A program made the position numbers and the translations under genes. Of a DNA stretch of 64,000 nt, positions 1 to 9,423 are shown piece by piece. Position 1 is the first letter of the stretch. Every line of letters starts with the position of its first letter. This DNA comes from Nitrosomonas ureae. Lineage in GTDB: Bacteria > Pseudomonadota > Gammaproteobacteria > Burkholderiales > Nitrosomonadaceae. The stretch spans positions 310,001 through 374,000 of the forward strand of contig NZ_LT907782.1 in assembly GCF_900206265.1 (NCBI RefSeq), written 5' to 3'. The notes beneath the pieces are model-generated. The model saw only the letters and a program-made list of their open reading frames with translations, made no database searches and was not told where the DNA came from.

Positions 1-2763
1 ATTGTTGGAGAACTGGGATGGCTGGGGAAACAAGAGCTTGACCGATTATTCCTTCTTCGTGGCAACTCAGATTCACGCCATGTGTCGCAGGCTTATCAGC
101 CGGTTCATCGTCAGATCGAACGTAATGCAGCACTACAACCGGATGCCATTGCGTTGCTGATGGGGGACCAGGAAATATCTTATGCTGAACTGAATATGCA
201 AGCGAACAAATTGGCTCATCGACTCATGCAACTAGGGATCAAACCGGAAATACGTGTAGGTGTTGCGATGGAGCGTTCTCTGGATATTATTGTCACGCTA
301 CTGGCCATACTTAAATCCGGCGCGGCTTATGTTCCTCTCGATCTGGATTATCCAACTGATCGGCTTGCATTCATGATAAAGGACAGTGTCCTATCGCTAT
401 TAATCACGCAAAGTAAAGTATTGTCGAAGCTCGAATTTGATGCCGCTGTACCTAAACTGGCCATAGATGCTATCAAGCTTGAGGCTGAATCAGCACGTAA
501 TCCGGAGATACCAGTTCATGAACATAATCTTGCCTATGTCATTTATACATCAGGATCCACGGGTTTGCCAAAAGGTGTAGCGGTGACGCATGGTCCACTT
601 GCCATGCATTGCCAGGCGACCGGCCGGATTTATGATATGCATCCCCGTTCCTGCGAATTGCTTTTCATGTCATTTTCATTTGATGGTGCACATGAACGTT
701 GGTTAACCGCATTGACTGTCGGAGCTGGTCTAGCGATACGGGATCAGGAATTGTGGACTGCCGAGCAGACCTATGATGCTTTGCGTCATTATAGTATTAC
801 TAACGCCGCATTCCCTCCAGCTTATCTGGGGCAGATTGCCGAGTGGGCGATGCCACGTAATGATCCGCCACCGGTAGAACTCTATGTGTTTGGCGGTGAA
901 GCCATGCCCAAGACTTCGTATGATTTGATCCGCCAAACCTTGCGGCCGCGCACGCTGATCAATGGTTATGGGCCGACCGAAACTGTGGTGACGCCATTGA
1001 TTTGGAAAACACAAGCCAGCAACAGCTTTGATTGCGCTTATGCACCGATTGGACGCCCTGTAGGTGAACGCGTTGTGTATGTCTTGGATGTCGATATGCA
1101 ACCGGTGCCAATGGGTATTGTCGGTGAGCTTTATATCGGCGGGTATGGATTGGCACGCGGATATCTGGGACGTGCCGGTTTGACCGCGGAACGCTTCATT
1201 GCCGACCCGTTTGATGAGCATGGCGGGCGCCTGTATCGTACCGGTGATCTGGTGCGGTGGATGGATGATGGCAATATCGAATATGTTGGCCGTGCCGATC
1301 ATCAGGTAAAAATACGCGGATTTCGCATTGAGCTGGGTGAAGTTGAAGCGCGTATCCGAGAAGTAACCGGCGTTGCCGATACGGCAGTGGTAGTGCATGA
1401 CGGTGTAACGGGTGCGCAACTGGCGGCCTATGTGGTTCCTGTTGAGGAAAAGTCGACGCAGAACCTGATGGCACAGTTGAAGCAAACGCTTGTCAAACGC
1501 TTGCCCGAATACATGCTGCCCGCGCACTTCATTGCGCTAACTGCACTGCCACGTTTACCGAACGGCAAACTCGATCGCAAACTGTTGCCACAACCCGGTG
1601 TCTTGGTGAGCGATACCTACCAAGAGCCATCGACACCTGAAGCCAAAATGCTCGCAGAGATATGGCAGGAAGTTCTGGGTGTGGCGCGTGTGGGAGAAAC
1701 AGACAATTTCTTTGCGTTGGGCGGCGATTCGTTGTCGAGCTTGAAAGTCATTGCGCGTATACGCAGCCTTAATAATGAGAAATTGAATTTCAAGCTGCGG
1801 GATTTGATCCAGCGACCAACTATTGCCAGTTTGCTGGGATTGGATAAACGTGCTGCAACCGATACCAGTGGATTATTGGCGCTCAACCAATTTAGCGAAA
1901 ACGTGACAATTAAACCATTATTCTGCATCCATGCCGGATTGGGTACCGTTTTTGACTACCAGCCGTTGGCGCGACAATTGCAGGGCGTGCGGGCTGTGTA
2001 TGGGTTACCTTGCCGTATGCTGGCTGATTCCGCACACTGCGATATATCCTTAAATCAAATGGCAGAAGATTATTGCGCGATGATTCGCTCCATTCAGCCG
2101 GTGGGGCCGTATCATTTGCTGGGCTGGTCATTGGGCGGCACCCTGGTCGCCATGATGGCTGCATTGCTGGAAGCCAAGGGAGAAACCGTGGCATTCCTGG
2201 GTCTTATAGACCCCTTTATTCCTGTGGCTGAGCTAGCGCAACCCGATGACTGGCAACAGGATTTTGTTGGTTTTGTTGCCGTGGCAATTCCCGGTGTTAT
2301 GCTTGATGCAACAGCATTACCCAATCAATCTTCGGAGGTAGGGTCAAAGCAAATAGTCGTCGATTTGCTGGAAAGCGTGTTGGCCATTAGGCAAGCCCAG
2401 CTTCAAGCTGGTAAACATACGGAATTTCAAGGCTATGCCGATATGGGAGCAGAAGAACTGGCGCAAATTTTTCTCGTGGCGCGTCATTTAAAAGCACTCT
2501 CACTGCAGACACTTGCCCTAGATCCTTTGAACACGCAAGCAATATGTTGGTGGGCGGCTGACCGTAAGGCAGACGAACGGCTTGTGCTTACCCAGCAAAT
2601 CAAACCGGCTAAGATATGCTCGCTGGAAATCGATGCTGGCCATTTTGACATCGTGCGCGCCGAAACTTTGTTAGCAGGGGTGAAGTCGCTATTGATGACA
2701 GCCCAAAGGGAAATTGGCCGTGTTCACGGTGAAGAGAGCGGGGTTGCGAGAGAAAATCTTTAA
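1..2763 (+). CDS. Nonribosomal peptide synthetase, terminal A-PCP-TE module (5' partial)
   Basis: The reading frame is open from base 1, so the gene starts upstream; a GTG at 82 is only an internal codon. It activates one amino acid, loads it on a carrier protein and releases the peptide. Visible in order: adenylation core A3 (YTSGSTGLPKG, about 545-580), A4 (FDGAHE, about 678-696), A5 (NGYGPTE, about 961-981), A7-A8 (YRTGDLV to KIRGFRIELGE), A10 (LPNGKLDRK), carrier motif GGDSLSSLK (about 1718-1747) and a thioesterase with GWSLGG (about 2120-2140). Aligning by eye to GrsA, the specificity positions read D-G-E-F-V-G-G-V-T-K, which looks like hydroxyornithine-type codes, but that assignment is weak. 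The thioesterase makes this the last module of the assembly line. A siderophore is plausible given the Fur-box-like repeat just downstream, but this is not shown. Confidence 0.95.
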   Translation: MVGELGWLGKQELDRLFLLRGNSDSRHVSQAYQPVHRQIERNAALQPDAIALLMGDQEISYAELNMQANKLAHRLMQLGIKPEIRVGVAMERSLDIIVTLLAILKSGAAYVPLDLDYPTDRLAFMIKDSVLSLLITQSKVLSKLEFDAAVPKLAIDAIKLEAESARNPEIPVHEHNLAYVIYTSGSTGLPKGVAVTHGPLAMHCQATGRIYDMHPRSCELLFMSFSFDGAHERWLTALTVGAGLAIRDQELWTAEQTYDALRHYSITNAAFPPAYLGQIAEWAMPRNDPPPVELYVFGGEAMPKTSYDLIRQTLRPRTLINGYGPTETVVTPLIWKTQASNSFDCAYAPIGRPVGERVVYVLDVDMQPVPMGIVGELYIGGYGLARGYLGRAGLTAERFIADPFDEHGGRLYRTGDLVRWMDDGNIEYVGRADHQVKIRGFRIELGEVEARIREVTGVADTAVVVHDGVTGAQLAAYVVPVEEKSTQNLMAQLKQTLVKRLPEYMLPAHFIALTALPRLPNGKLDRKLLPQPGVLVSDTYQEPSTPEAKMLAEIWQEVLGVARVGETDNFFALGGDSLSSLKVIARIRSLNNEKLNFKLRDLIQRPTIASLLGLDKRAATDTSGLLALNQFSENVTIKPLFCIHAGLGTVFDYQPLARQLQGVRAVYGLPCRMLADSAHCDISLNQMAEDYCAMIRSIQPVGPYHLLGWSLGGTLVAMMAALLEAKGETVAFLGLIDPFIPVAELAQPDDWQQDFVGFVAVAIPGVMLDATALPNQSSEVGSKQIVVDLLESVLAIRQAQLQAGKHTEFQGYADMGAEELAQIFLVARHLKALSLQTLALDPLNTQAICWWAADRKADERLVLTQQIKPAKICSLEIDAGHFDIVRAETLLAGVKSLLMTAQREIGRVHGEESGVARENL

Positions 2764-2795
2764 TCATTATCATTGTTCATACATTGATAATGATT
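2762..2795. promoter_or_regulatory. Fur-box-like inverted repeat
   Basis: AATCATTATC at 2762-2771 and GATAATGATT at 2786-2795 are exact reverse complements around a 14-base spacer. The left arm overlaps the NRPS stop codon. Each arm contains GATAAT-type hexamers typical of Fur sites. It could bind an iron regulator controlling the gene at 3057, or act as a weak AT-rich hairpin; there is no T-run to make it a convincing terminator. The rest of 2796-3056 shows no gene. Confidence 0.35.
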
Positions 2796-3056
2796 GCACA
2801 CCTAAGACGTGAACGATTTTTCGGGATATTAATTTGTCGTTATTCTAATTTTTTTACACTAATGGATGACTTTTTCTATTACCCTCTGTATGCTTTTAAT
2901 AAGTCTGCAGAGTTCTAAGTAAGGAAATAGAGACGCACAGGAGGATAATTCATAGAGCAGACTGTTGGATTATTCTCGACCCAAGCTGTTTAAATCACTA
3001 ATCAAGCAAAATCTGGCGAACCACTAGCCTATCAATTGAGAAAGGGGTTAAACATC

Positions 3057-3509
3057 ATGAACGCACTTTTCACGCTGTTGGCTGCTTTTTTTGTTTCCTT
3101 TGTACTGGCGGGTTGTAAAGATCACCAGCTCACACCACCTCAAGAAATGATTTGTGGCACTATCCAGGGATTAACATGTCCGGATAAGCAGTATTGTGAT
3201 TTTGGAGTCGGTCAATGCAAAATTGCTGATGCTCAAGGCATTTGCAAAGTTAAACCAACGATATGCACAAAAGAATACAAACCAGTCTGTGGCTGCAATG
3301 GAAAAACCTATGGTAATGCCTGTGAAGCGGCCGCGGCAGGTGCTTCCATTGATTATCCGAGCGAATGTAAAGCCGTAGAACCTCAAGTTTGCGGAGGAAT
3401 TGCAGGAATTAGATGTCCAGGCAACCAAATCTGTATTGATGATCCAAGTGATAGCTGTGATCCTGAGCACGGAGGAGCAGACTGCCCAGGGATATGTGCA
3501 ACCCAGTAG
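3057..3509 (+). CDS. Kazal-domain cysteine-rich lipoprotein
   Basis: The protein has 150 residues. ATG 3057 is preferred over an upstream TTG in frame because a GGGG-type ribosome site lies 10 bases before it and the product then starts with a clean lipoprotein signal ending VLAGC (lipidated Cys20). Residues 63-104 form a Kazal module (pattern C-x6-C-x7-C-x-C with CGCNGKTYGNAC), a fold known from serine-protease inhibitors. Residues 33-54 and 112-147 are two further cysteine-rich modules beginning CGxIxG; the last (CGGIAGIRCP to GGADCPGIC) recurs at the C terminus of the next protein. It is probably anchored in the outer membrane facing the periplasm or exterior. Protease inhibition is a family-based guess. 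Confidence 0.85.
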   Translation: MNALFTLLAAFFVSFVLAGCKDHQLTPPQEMICGTIQGLTCPDKQYCDFGVGQCKIADAQGICKVKPTICTKEYKPVCGCNGKTYGNACEAAAAGASIDYPSECKAVEPQVCGGIAGIRCPGNQICIDDPSDSCDPEHGGADCPGICATQ

Positions 3510-3665
3510 AAGTGGTGGGGTATCGTTATTTAGTTGACACGAAGAGCTTGTTCTGTTTTTTAAGATGTATAGATGAGATAGCCTGACATGAGCTCCACGT
3601 GTGAAGCGATGTAAGCAAAGAAAATATTGTCCATCAAGAGCATTAAATCAAGTGAGGTGACTGTC

Positions 3666-4439
3666 ATGAAACAACTTAATATGATCAATCTTTTTTCCAT
3701 GTTGCTCGGATTATGGTGCTGGTTTGGTCTCATCGGCATCCAGCAGGTTGCTCAGGCAGAAACGACGAAATACTCAGAGACGCTTAAAACTGAGTATCAA
3801 TATGCTGTAAAAGTTAACTGTTCGCTACTGCTACCGCACCAGGATGGTAACTTAGCAAGAGGAATTTATCGTACGGCTGTCAATATTCATAATCCCACCG
3901 ATAAGAAAATTACCATTGCTGCCAAGGTGGCGCTTGCGACACAATTTGGTTCCGAGCCAGGTCCCTTCGATGTTACTCCATTCAAGAAAGCTGTTCTTCA
4001 ACCGGACGGAGCGGTCGGAGTTAGCTGTTTTGATATTGCAGGCTACTTTTGTCCGATTAATAGTGTTTGTGTAGATTTCGCATTTTTAGAGGGATTTCTG
4101 GTAGTGAAAAGCCCTGTTCCATTAGATGTCGTGAGCGTATATACCGCTCGGCATACTGACGGAGAAGTTGAATCTATGGCTGTTGAAACAATTGAACCGC
4201 GAAAAATTCACGATACCGTTAAGCTGGAATCAGCAGTACCTATCAAACCTGGAGAAGGAAAACGGATGGATTATCCACCCAAGGGGGGAGCGGATTATTA
4301 TGATCAGAAACCAAAACAAATGTGTGGCGGAATTGCCGGTTTTCCCTGCCCTGAAGCCATGAAGTGCGTGGATGATCCTACAGATGATTGTGATCCAACC
4401 AAGGGTGGCGCCGATTGTGCGGGCGTCTGTGTGAAATAA
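3666..4439 (+). CDS. Secreted protein with C-terminal CGGIAG cysteine-rich module
   Basis: I do not recognise a named family for the main body of this 257-residue protein. ATG 3666 follows GAGGTGA at a good distance and opens an N-terminal signal peptide, probably cut after VAQA (about residue 31). The central part (about residues 35-190) looks beta-rich, with paired cysteines and a stretch (YRTAVNIHNPTDK) reminiscent of envelope-stress or sensory-type sandwich domains. The last about 35 residues (CGGIAGFPCP to GGADCAGVC) closely repeat the module in the lipoprotein encoded just upstream. It lies in the same orientation as the Kazal lipoprotein and the tyrosinase genes, so a shared extracytoplasmic role is possible. 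Confidence 0.75.
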   Translation: MKQLNMINLFSMLLGLWCWFGLIGIQQVAQAETTKYSETLKTEYQYAVKVNCSLLLPHQDGNLARGIYRTAVNIHNPTDKKITIAAKVALATQFGSEPGPFDVTPFKKAVLQPDGAVGVSCFDIAGYFCPINSVCVDFAFLEGFLVVKSPVPLDVVSVYTARHTDGEVESMAVETIEPRKIHDTVKLESAVPIKPGEGKRMDYPPKGGADYYDQKPKQMCGGIAGFPCPEAMKCVDDPTDDCDPTKGGADCAGVCVK

Positions 4440-4522
4440 CTACAAGTAAGCATAAAAATGGTTCAGCAAGATGTGTAACAGTTGACTTGCTCCCGCTTGC
4501 TGGACTATCAAGGAAAAGCGTC

Positions 4523-4996
4523 ATGAAACCATTTGCTGTGATTCTTATGGGTACGTTATTCCTTCAGAAAAATTCCATGGCAACGTCACAGGAGCCTTTC
4601 GATTTGAAAAACATGACTTGCTATATTTCTATAATGAACACGAATGACTGCACAGGGATACCAACACTTCATTCCGGGGTGCTGACTATTTTAAAAGAAG
4701 GCACTTTTGAACTGAAGGCACAGTATGAGGGGTGCTTCATGGCTGAGAAGGTGACAGAATCAGGAAAGTATGAGGTATTCCGTTTTAAAGAAACGATGAG
4801 TCTTGAACTTCTGACAACAAAGACAATGGGAATGAAAGATGCAATAGCAGATTTTCCCAGAACGCTTGGGTTTGCAAATTTAAATTACGATAAACTGAAT
4901 GGGTACTTTGTTGACATATCTGCTGTGATTCGTGGGCATGGGCGCCATCCGGAAAATATTATTACCTCGAAATTGCAATGCGAGGTGGATGAATGA
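4523..4996 (+). CDS. Small secreted protein of unknown function
   Basis: A 157-residue product with no family I recognise. ATG 4523 is chosen because AAGGAAAAG precedes it and the product then begins with a short hydrophobic segment (MKPFAVILMGTLFL), compatible with a signal peptide. The frame is open further upstream and overlaps the end of the previous gene, but those codons lack a ribosome site. The body contains a few spaced cysteines (CYI, DCTGIP, EGCF, LQCEV), as in a disulfide-stabilised periplasmic protein. It sits between the cysteine-rich secreted genes and the tyrosinase pair in the same orientation. Confidence 0.6.
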   Translation: MKPFAVILMGTLFLQKNSMATSQEPFDLKNMTCYISIMNTNDCTGIPTLHSGVLTILKEGTFELKAQYEGCFMAEKVTESGKYEVFRFKETMSLELLTTKTMGMKDAIADFPRTLGFANLNYDKLNGYFVDISAVIRGHGRHPENIITSKLQCEVDE

Positions 4997-5115
4997 CCCA
5001 ATCACCAGGTACTATCCCTTTACGGACTTGACAAGAGTTGTAGCGGTTAATGCAGTAATAATTCTTTTTATAAGAACAGATCAATTTTGATTAATTCAGA
5101 AAAGGAGTTCACAGC

Positions 5116-5331
5116 ATGGCACACCATAAGGAAGTTTTTGAAGGTTGCACGATTGAAATAAAGGATGATACCAGCGTATCGATTAATGGTAAGGAAATTT
5201 TTTATCAGCATGATGCGGCAAAAAACAAGTGGTCTTCGAAATATCTGCCCTATACTCAGTATGATTCGTTATTGGAAATGGCTAGAGCAATCGTTCGCGA
5301 TAGTGTTGAGTTTTCCCACGTAGAAGAATAG
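5116..5331 (+). CDS. MelC1-like tyrosinase copper chaperone/cofactor
   Basis: A 71-residue protein with a strong AAGGAG site before ATG 5116, ending 31 bases before the tyrosinase start. Its pattern (FEGCTIEIKDD, VSINGKEIFY, KWSSKYLPYTQYDSLLEMARAIVRD) follows the core of Streptomyces MelC1, which binds apotyrosinase, delivers copper and in that system carries the export signal. The cysteine in FEGC and the histidines near both ends could be copper ligands. Unlike MelC1 it has no signal peptide and is reduced to the core domain. The adjacency to the tyrosinase is strong support for the assignment; the sequence match alone is moderate. Confidence 0.75.
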   Translation: MAHHKEVFEGCTIEIKDDTSVSINGKEIFYQHDAAKNKWSSKYLPYTQYDSLLEMARAIVRDSVEFSHVEE

Positions 5332-5362
5332 TTTGAAACACTAGAAGAAGGAGGAAATTCTT

Positions 5363-6841
5363 ATGGCTATTAGAAAGGATGCAAATACCCTGACTGCTGC
5401 TGAACGAGCAGAATTTGTTGCCGCTGTTCAAGCTTTGAAAGCCGAAGGTATCTATGATCAATTTGTCCTCAGGCATGCAAACGCTCCTATGAGCGCCATT
5501 CATCGGTGTTCGGCCTTTTTGCCCTGGCATCGCCGCTTTATTTTTGATTTCGAGCTAGAGTTGCAGCGTGTCTCAAGCAACCCAAATCTTGGGTTACCTT
5601 ACTGGAACTGGCCATCAGGAGGAGCAAATGCTTCCATGTGGAATGACGATCTTCTCGGGGGAGATGGTGATGCTGGTGGAGTCGTCCGCACCGGACCATT
5701 CCGGGCTGGCCAATGGACGGTCATTAATGCTAGCGGATTACCAGCCGGACCGCTGATGCGGGCTTTTGGCCAGAATGGGTTGCCAACCTTGCCTACGCAA
5801 GCGGAAATCGATCAAGTCATGGCTGTTACGCCTTATGACACGCCTCCCTGGGACATGAACAGTAATCCAAGCTTTCGTAACCAGCTTGAAGGCTGGATAG
5901 GTCCCAATCTCCACAACCGGGGACATGTCTGGGTCGGCGGTTCCATGTTGCCGATGACATCGCCGAATGATCCGGTGTTTTTTATGAATCATTGCATGGT
6001 CGATAAAATCTGGCATGAGTGGCAAATACGCTTCCCGAATCAAGGTTATCTTCCAGCAGCTGGTGGTCCCTTTGGACAAAACCTTACAGATCCGATGGGT
6101 AGTACCCCTACAGGACAGGTTGGGCAGCGTCCCATCGATGTGCTGGATAGTGCCGCCTTGGGCATTGTGTATGACGATGCCGTTGTTCAGCCTCAGCCAG
6201 AAATACCGCTCATTGTTGTTGGAGCCGGCCCCACGCAAGCTGATATTGGAACACCGGGAGAAACCGATGTTTTCCGGTTCGAGATTCCATCTTTCGGTCC
6301 GCATACTATTTATACCACTGGACCATCTGATACTTTCATGACTCTGTTCGGTCCTAATGATCCGAATGTCGAAGTGACGTCGGATGATGATGCCGGTGAG
6401 AATTTCAATGCACAAATCACGCGGAATCTTTCGGCTGGCACTTACTATCTGCGCATTCATCTTTATAGTCCAAGCACTACGGGAAATTATGCGATTGGCG
6501 TGCGTTCTGAAGGTACCAGCCCTAGTCCAATCCCTGAACTCATTGTCGATGGCGCAAGTATCAATGCAGCTATTTCCGCGGCCAATGAGAGCGATTTATA
6601 CCGGTTTAATATAACCACTGAAGATACCTATACCATTGAGACGAGCGGGACTACCGATACCATTATGACCTTGCATGGCCCTAACAGCCAGATACCGGAA
6701 ATTGACAGAAATGACGATGGCGGAATTTCCTTAAATGCACGTATTCGCCGCCAGCTCGCAACAGGTGAATATTTCGCGCGCGTGAGACACTACTCACCTA
6801 TCGGGACAGGAGCCTATTCCATTCAGCTAATTCGAGGGTGA
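5363..6841 (+). CDS. Tyrosinase with two C-terminal PPC-like domains
   Basis: A 492-residue type-3 copper oxidase that would hydroxylate monophenols and oxidise diphenols to quinones. All six expected copper ligands are visible: CuA H38, H47 and H56 (RHA, IHR, PWHRRF) and CuB H184, H188 and H210 (NLHNRGH, FFMNHCMVDKIWHEW). An AGGAGG site precedes ATG 5363. After the catalytic part (about 1-285) come two similar beta-domains, about 289-391 and 396-492, each with a pattern like DVFRFEI, DTFMTLFGP, DDDAG and GTYYLRI, which is the bacterial pre-peptidase C-terminal type. Such domains are usually extracellular, yet no signal peptide is present. It forms a pair with the MelC1-like gene just upstream. 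The substrate is unknown. Confidence 0.92.
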   Translation: MAIRKDANTLTAAERAEFVAAVQALKAEGIYDQFVLRHANAPMSAIHRCSAFLPWHRRFIFDFELELQRVSSNPNLGLPYWNWPSGGANASMWNDDLLGGDGDAGGVVRTGPFRAGQWTVINASGLPAGPLMRAFGQNGLPTLPTQAEIDQVMAVTPYDTPPWDMNSNPSFRNQLEGWIGPNLHNRGHVWVGGSMLPMTSPNDPVFFMNHCMVDKIWHEWQIRFPNQGYLPAAGGPFGQNLTDPMGSTPTGQVGQRPIDVLDSAALGIVYDDAVVQPQPEIPLIVVGAGPTQADIGTPGETDVFRFEIPSFGPHTIYTTGPSDTFMTLFGPNDPNVEVTSDDDAGENFNAQITRNLSAGTYYLRIHLYSPSTTGNYAIGVRSEGTSPSPIPELIVDGASINAAISAANESDLYRFNITTEDTYTIETSGTTDTIMTLHGPNSQIPEIDRNDDGGISLNARIRRQLATGEYFARVRHYSPIGTGAYSIQLIRG

Positions 6842-6900
6842 TATTAAAAAATTCCTTTAAGTTACAATTCAGAAGCAGACTTCTCAGATTTTTCTCTATC

Positions 6901-6931
6901 GAGCTACCTCCATCTTTACCGGAGGGAGCTC
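6901..6931. terminator. Hairpin downstream of tyrosinase
   Basis: GAGCTACCTCC at 6901-6911 pairs with GGAGGGAGCTC at 6921-6931 with one mismatch and a nine-base loop. It lies 60 bases after the tyrosinase stop, but no T-run follows on either strand, so it may be a weak terminator or mRNA-end structure, or belong to the left end of the IS5-type remnant. Confidence 0.35.
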
Positions 6932-7041
6932 AATTGACCCTGGTTTGTGACTCTGCCTAAAAAAGAACTGTAATTCCTCTCTAGATAATGAAGTCACGAG
7001 ATTAGAACGATGAGATTCTTGTAAAAACACAGGGATTTCAT

Positions 7042-7750
7042 ATGACATATTCACACCGCAGACATGACATATCAGAGGAAGTATGGGCGCAGCTAGAGAC
7101 ACATCTGCCTGGACGCCAAGGCGTTTGGGGAGGGCTGGCCAGAGATAACCGGCAATTCATCAATGCTGTTTTCTGGATTATGCGCACGGGTGCGCCATGG
7201 CGGGATTTACCGCCGGATTATGGCGATTGGAGCAATACGCACCGTCGTTTTATTCGCTGGCGCGACAAGGGCATCTGGGAAAAATTACTGGAAGTGCTGA
7301 TTGACGACCCGGATTACGAATGGCTGATGATTGATGCCAGTCATTGTAAGGTACATCCTCATGCTGCCGGAGCCAGATGCGGGAATCAAGACATGAGCGG
7401 CACAAAAGGGGGCTCAATACCAAGATACATCTGGCCGTGGATGCGCATGGTATGCCGGTCAGAGTTTTTATTACACAAGGTACCACAGCGGATTGCACGC
7501 AGGCTGGCCGCCTGATCGAAGGGCTTGATACGGATTATTTACTGGCGGATCGCGGTTATGACAGCAATGCGATTATTGAACAAGCAAGAAAACAGAGCAT
7601 GGAAGCTATAATTCCTCCAAAGAAAAGCCGTGCAGCGCAAAGGTTCTACGATAAGGCATTGTATAAATTGCGGCATCTTGTAGAAAATGCTTTTCTGCAC
7701 CTCAAGAGATGGCGCAGCATCGCCACAAGATACGCCAAAAATACCACCTC
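7042..7750 (+). pseudogene. IS5-family transposase remnant, frameshifted and 3' truncated
   Basis: Two overlapping frames (7042-7515 and 7377-7787) together encode an IS5-type DDE transposase. The first has the N-terminal domain and the first catalytic Asp (LMIDASH); the second has LADRGYDSN and the RHLVENAF...RWRSIATRYAKN Glu region. The shift is -1 and lies near AAAAGGGGG at 7404-7412, the kind of slippery run that two-frame IS5 elements use, so the split itself may be natural. The true C terminus is missing: codons after about 7750 belong to the inserted IS21-type element. The element is therefore broken, and its right end is not found on the other side of the IS21 copy. Confidence 0.85.
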
Positions 7751-7866
7751 TGTTGACACCGGTCGAAAATTGACCAGAAAAGGCTAGTTGTAACGGTTGA
7801 AAATTGACCAGGTAATTTCCGTATCCTGCTTAAATTTTAGGCAGGAGAATTTAAGAGGTGATTACC

Positions 7867-9423
7867 ATGGTTATGTATGCAAAGATACGACGGATGTTTT
7901 ACCGTGAACATCTGTCAATTAATGAGATTCAACGAAGAACGAGTTTGTCGCGGAACACGGTCAAGAAGTGGTTGAAAGTGCCAAGCGACAGCGCGGTTAA
8001 ATATCAAAGGGCGAAGAAGCCTGGCAAGTTGACACCGTTTGAATCCAGGTTAATGTTAGCGCTGGAAGCGGATGCGCGTCGTCCGAAGAAGGACCGGCGC
8101 ACGGCGTTGATGTTGTTCAAAGAGATATTGAACGAGGGTTATACAGGCGGTTATACGATTGTATGTGACTTTGTTCGCAACTGGCGCAATCGAGGGAATC
8201 AGAGTAAAGCGGCGTATGTGCCGCTGAAGTTTGCGCTGGGTGAAGCATTCCAGTTTGACTGGAGCGAAGAATGGCTGGTGATCGGCGGCATCCACCGCAA
8301 GGTACTGGCAGCCCATACCAAGCTATGCGCCAGCCGTACTTTCATGTTGTCGGCTTATCCGTCACAAAGTCACGAAATGCTGTTTGATGCGCATACCCGG
8401 GCATTCACTACTTTTGGTGGTGTGCCGAAACGCGGCATTTACGACAACATGAAGACCGCCGTGGACAAGGTGTCTAAGGGCAATGGACGTGTGGTGAATA
8501 CGCGCTTCTTTGCGATGACGGCACATTACCTGTTCGATCCTGATTTCTGCAATGTGGCTTCCGGCTGGGAAAAGGGTGTTGTCGAGAAGAATGTTCAGGA
8601 TATGCGCCGCCGCATATGGAATGAAGCCAAGCAACAACAGTTTGGCTCATTCGATGACTTAAACAGATGGCTTGAAACGCGCTGTCGCGGACTGTGGTCT
8701 GAAATCGAGCATCCGGATTATGCGGGCATTACCCTTGCCGATGCACTGGAACAAGAACAACTGTACCTGATGCCGATGCCAGCACCGTTCGATGGCTATA
8801 TCGAAGTATTGGCGCGGGTATCCAGCACGTGTCTGGTTACATTACTGCGCAACCGGTATTCCGTTCCCTGTCGTCTGGTCAATCAGGTGGTGGCCGTTCA
8901 TCAGTATGCCGACCGTATCGAGATCGTCCATGACAATGCCGTAGCAGCCTGTCATAGTCGTCTGATGGATAGCGACCAGGTCAGCTATAACTGGCAGCAC
9001 TATATCCCGGTCATTGAGAAGAAACCGGGGGCCTTGCGCAACGGTGCGCCATTCGCCGAACTACCGGCACCTTTGCTGCAACTGCAGATTGCACTGAGGC
9101 GCAGAGAACGTCAGCAGGCCGATCGAATCATGGCAAAAGTGCTCAGCCTGGTGCCGACGCATGGGCTGGAAGCTGTGCTGGTCGCTGTTGAACTGGTGCT
9201 GGAATCCGGCGTGCCCAGTGCCGAGCATGTTGCCAATGTATTGGCACGGCTGAAATACACCGACGTACCAGCGTCAGTGGAAACAACACTGAAACTCAAT
9301 GAAGAACCGCAGGCCGATACGGCGCGCTATGATCGTTTGAACACCAAAGAGGTGCCGCATGTCAGACATACTTGCGCAATTCAAAGCGCTGAAATTATAT
9401 GGCATGGCCAGCTCCTATGCTGA
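7867..9423 (+). CDS. istA: IS21-family transposase IstA
   Basis: A DDE integrase-type transposase of about 518 residues. An N-terminal helix-turn-helix ([20 protein letters not shown]) is followed by the catalytic core; FQFDWSEEW and [10 protein letters not shown] are the usual Asp-bearing motifs, and a C-terminal domain follows. ATG 7867 is preferred because AGAGGTG precedes it; a GTG at 7858 preceded by AGGAG is an alternative. The end overlaps istB by 65 bases, the normal IS21 arrangement that couples their translation. No frame damage is seen, so it appears functional. Confidence 0.93.
   Translation: MVMYAKIRRMFYREHLSINEIQRRTSLSRNTVKKWLKVPSDSAVKYQRAKKPGKLTPFESRLMLALEADARRPKKDRRTALMLFKEILNEGYTGGYTIVCDFVRNWRNRGNQSKAAYVPLKFALGEAFQFDWSEEWLVIGGIHRKVLAAHTKLCASRTFMLSAYPSQSHEMLFDAHTRAFTTFGGVPKRGIYDNMKTAVDKVSKGNGRVVNTRFFAMTAHYLFDPDFCNVASGWEKGVVEKNVQDMRRRIWNEAKQQQFGSFDDLNRWLETRCRGLWSEIEHPDYAGITLADALEQEQLYLMPMPAPFDGYIEVLARVSSTCLVTLLRNRYSVPCRLVNQVVAVHQYADRIEIVHDNAVAACHSRLMDSDQVSYNWQHYIPVIEKKPGALRNGAPFAELPAPLLQLQIALRRRERQQADRIMAKVLSLVPTHGLEAVLVAVELVLESGVPSAEHVANVLARLKYTDVPASVETTLKLNEEPQADTARYDRLNTKEVPHVRHTCAIQSAEIIWHGQLLC

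Noticed and set aside
730..1527. 265-codon open frame on the minus strand within the NRPS module
   Set aside because: It is antisense to strong adenylation-domain motifs, has no family resemblance and no ribosome site.
5738..6460. 240-codon minus-strand frame within the tyrosinase gene
   Set aside because: The plus strand encodes copper ligands and PPC-like repeats; the antisense frame has no recognisable content.
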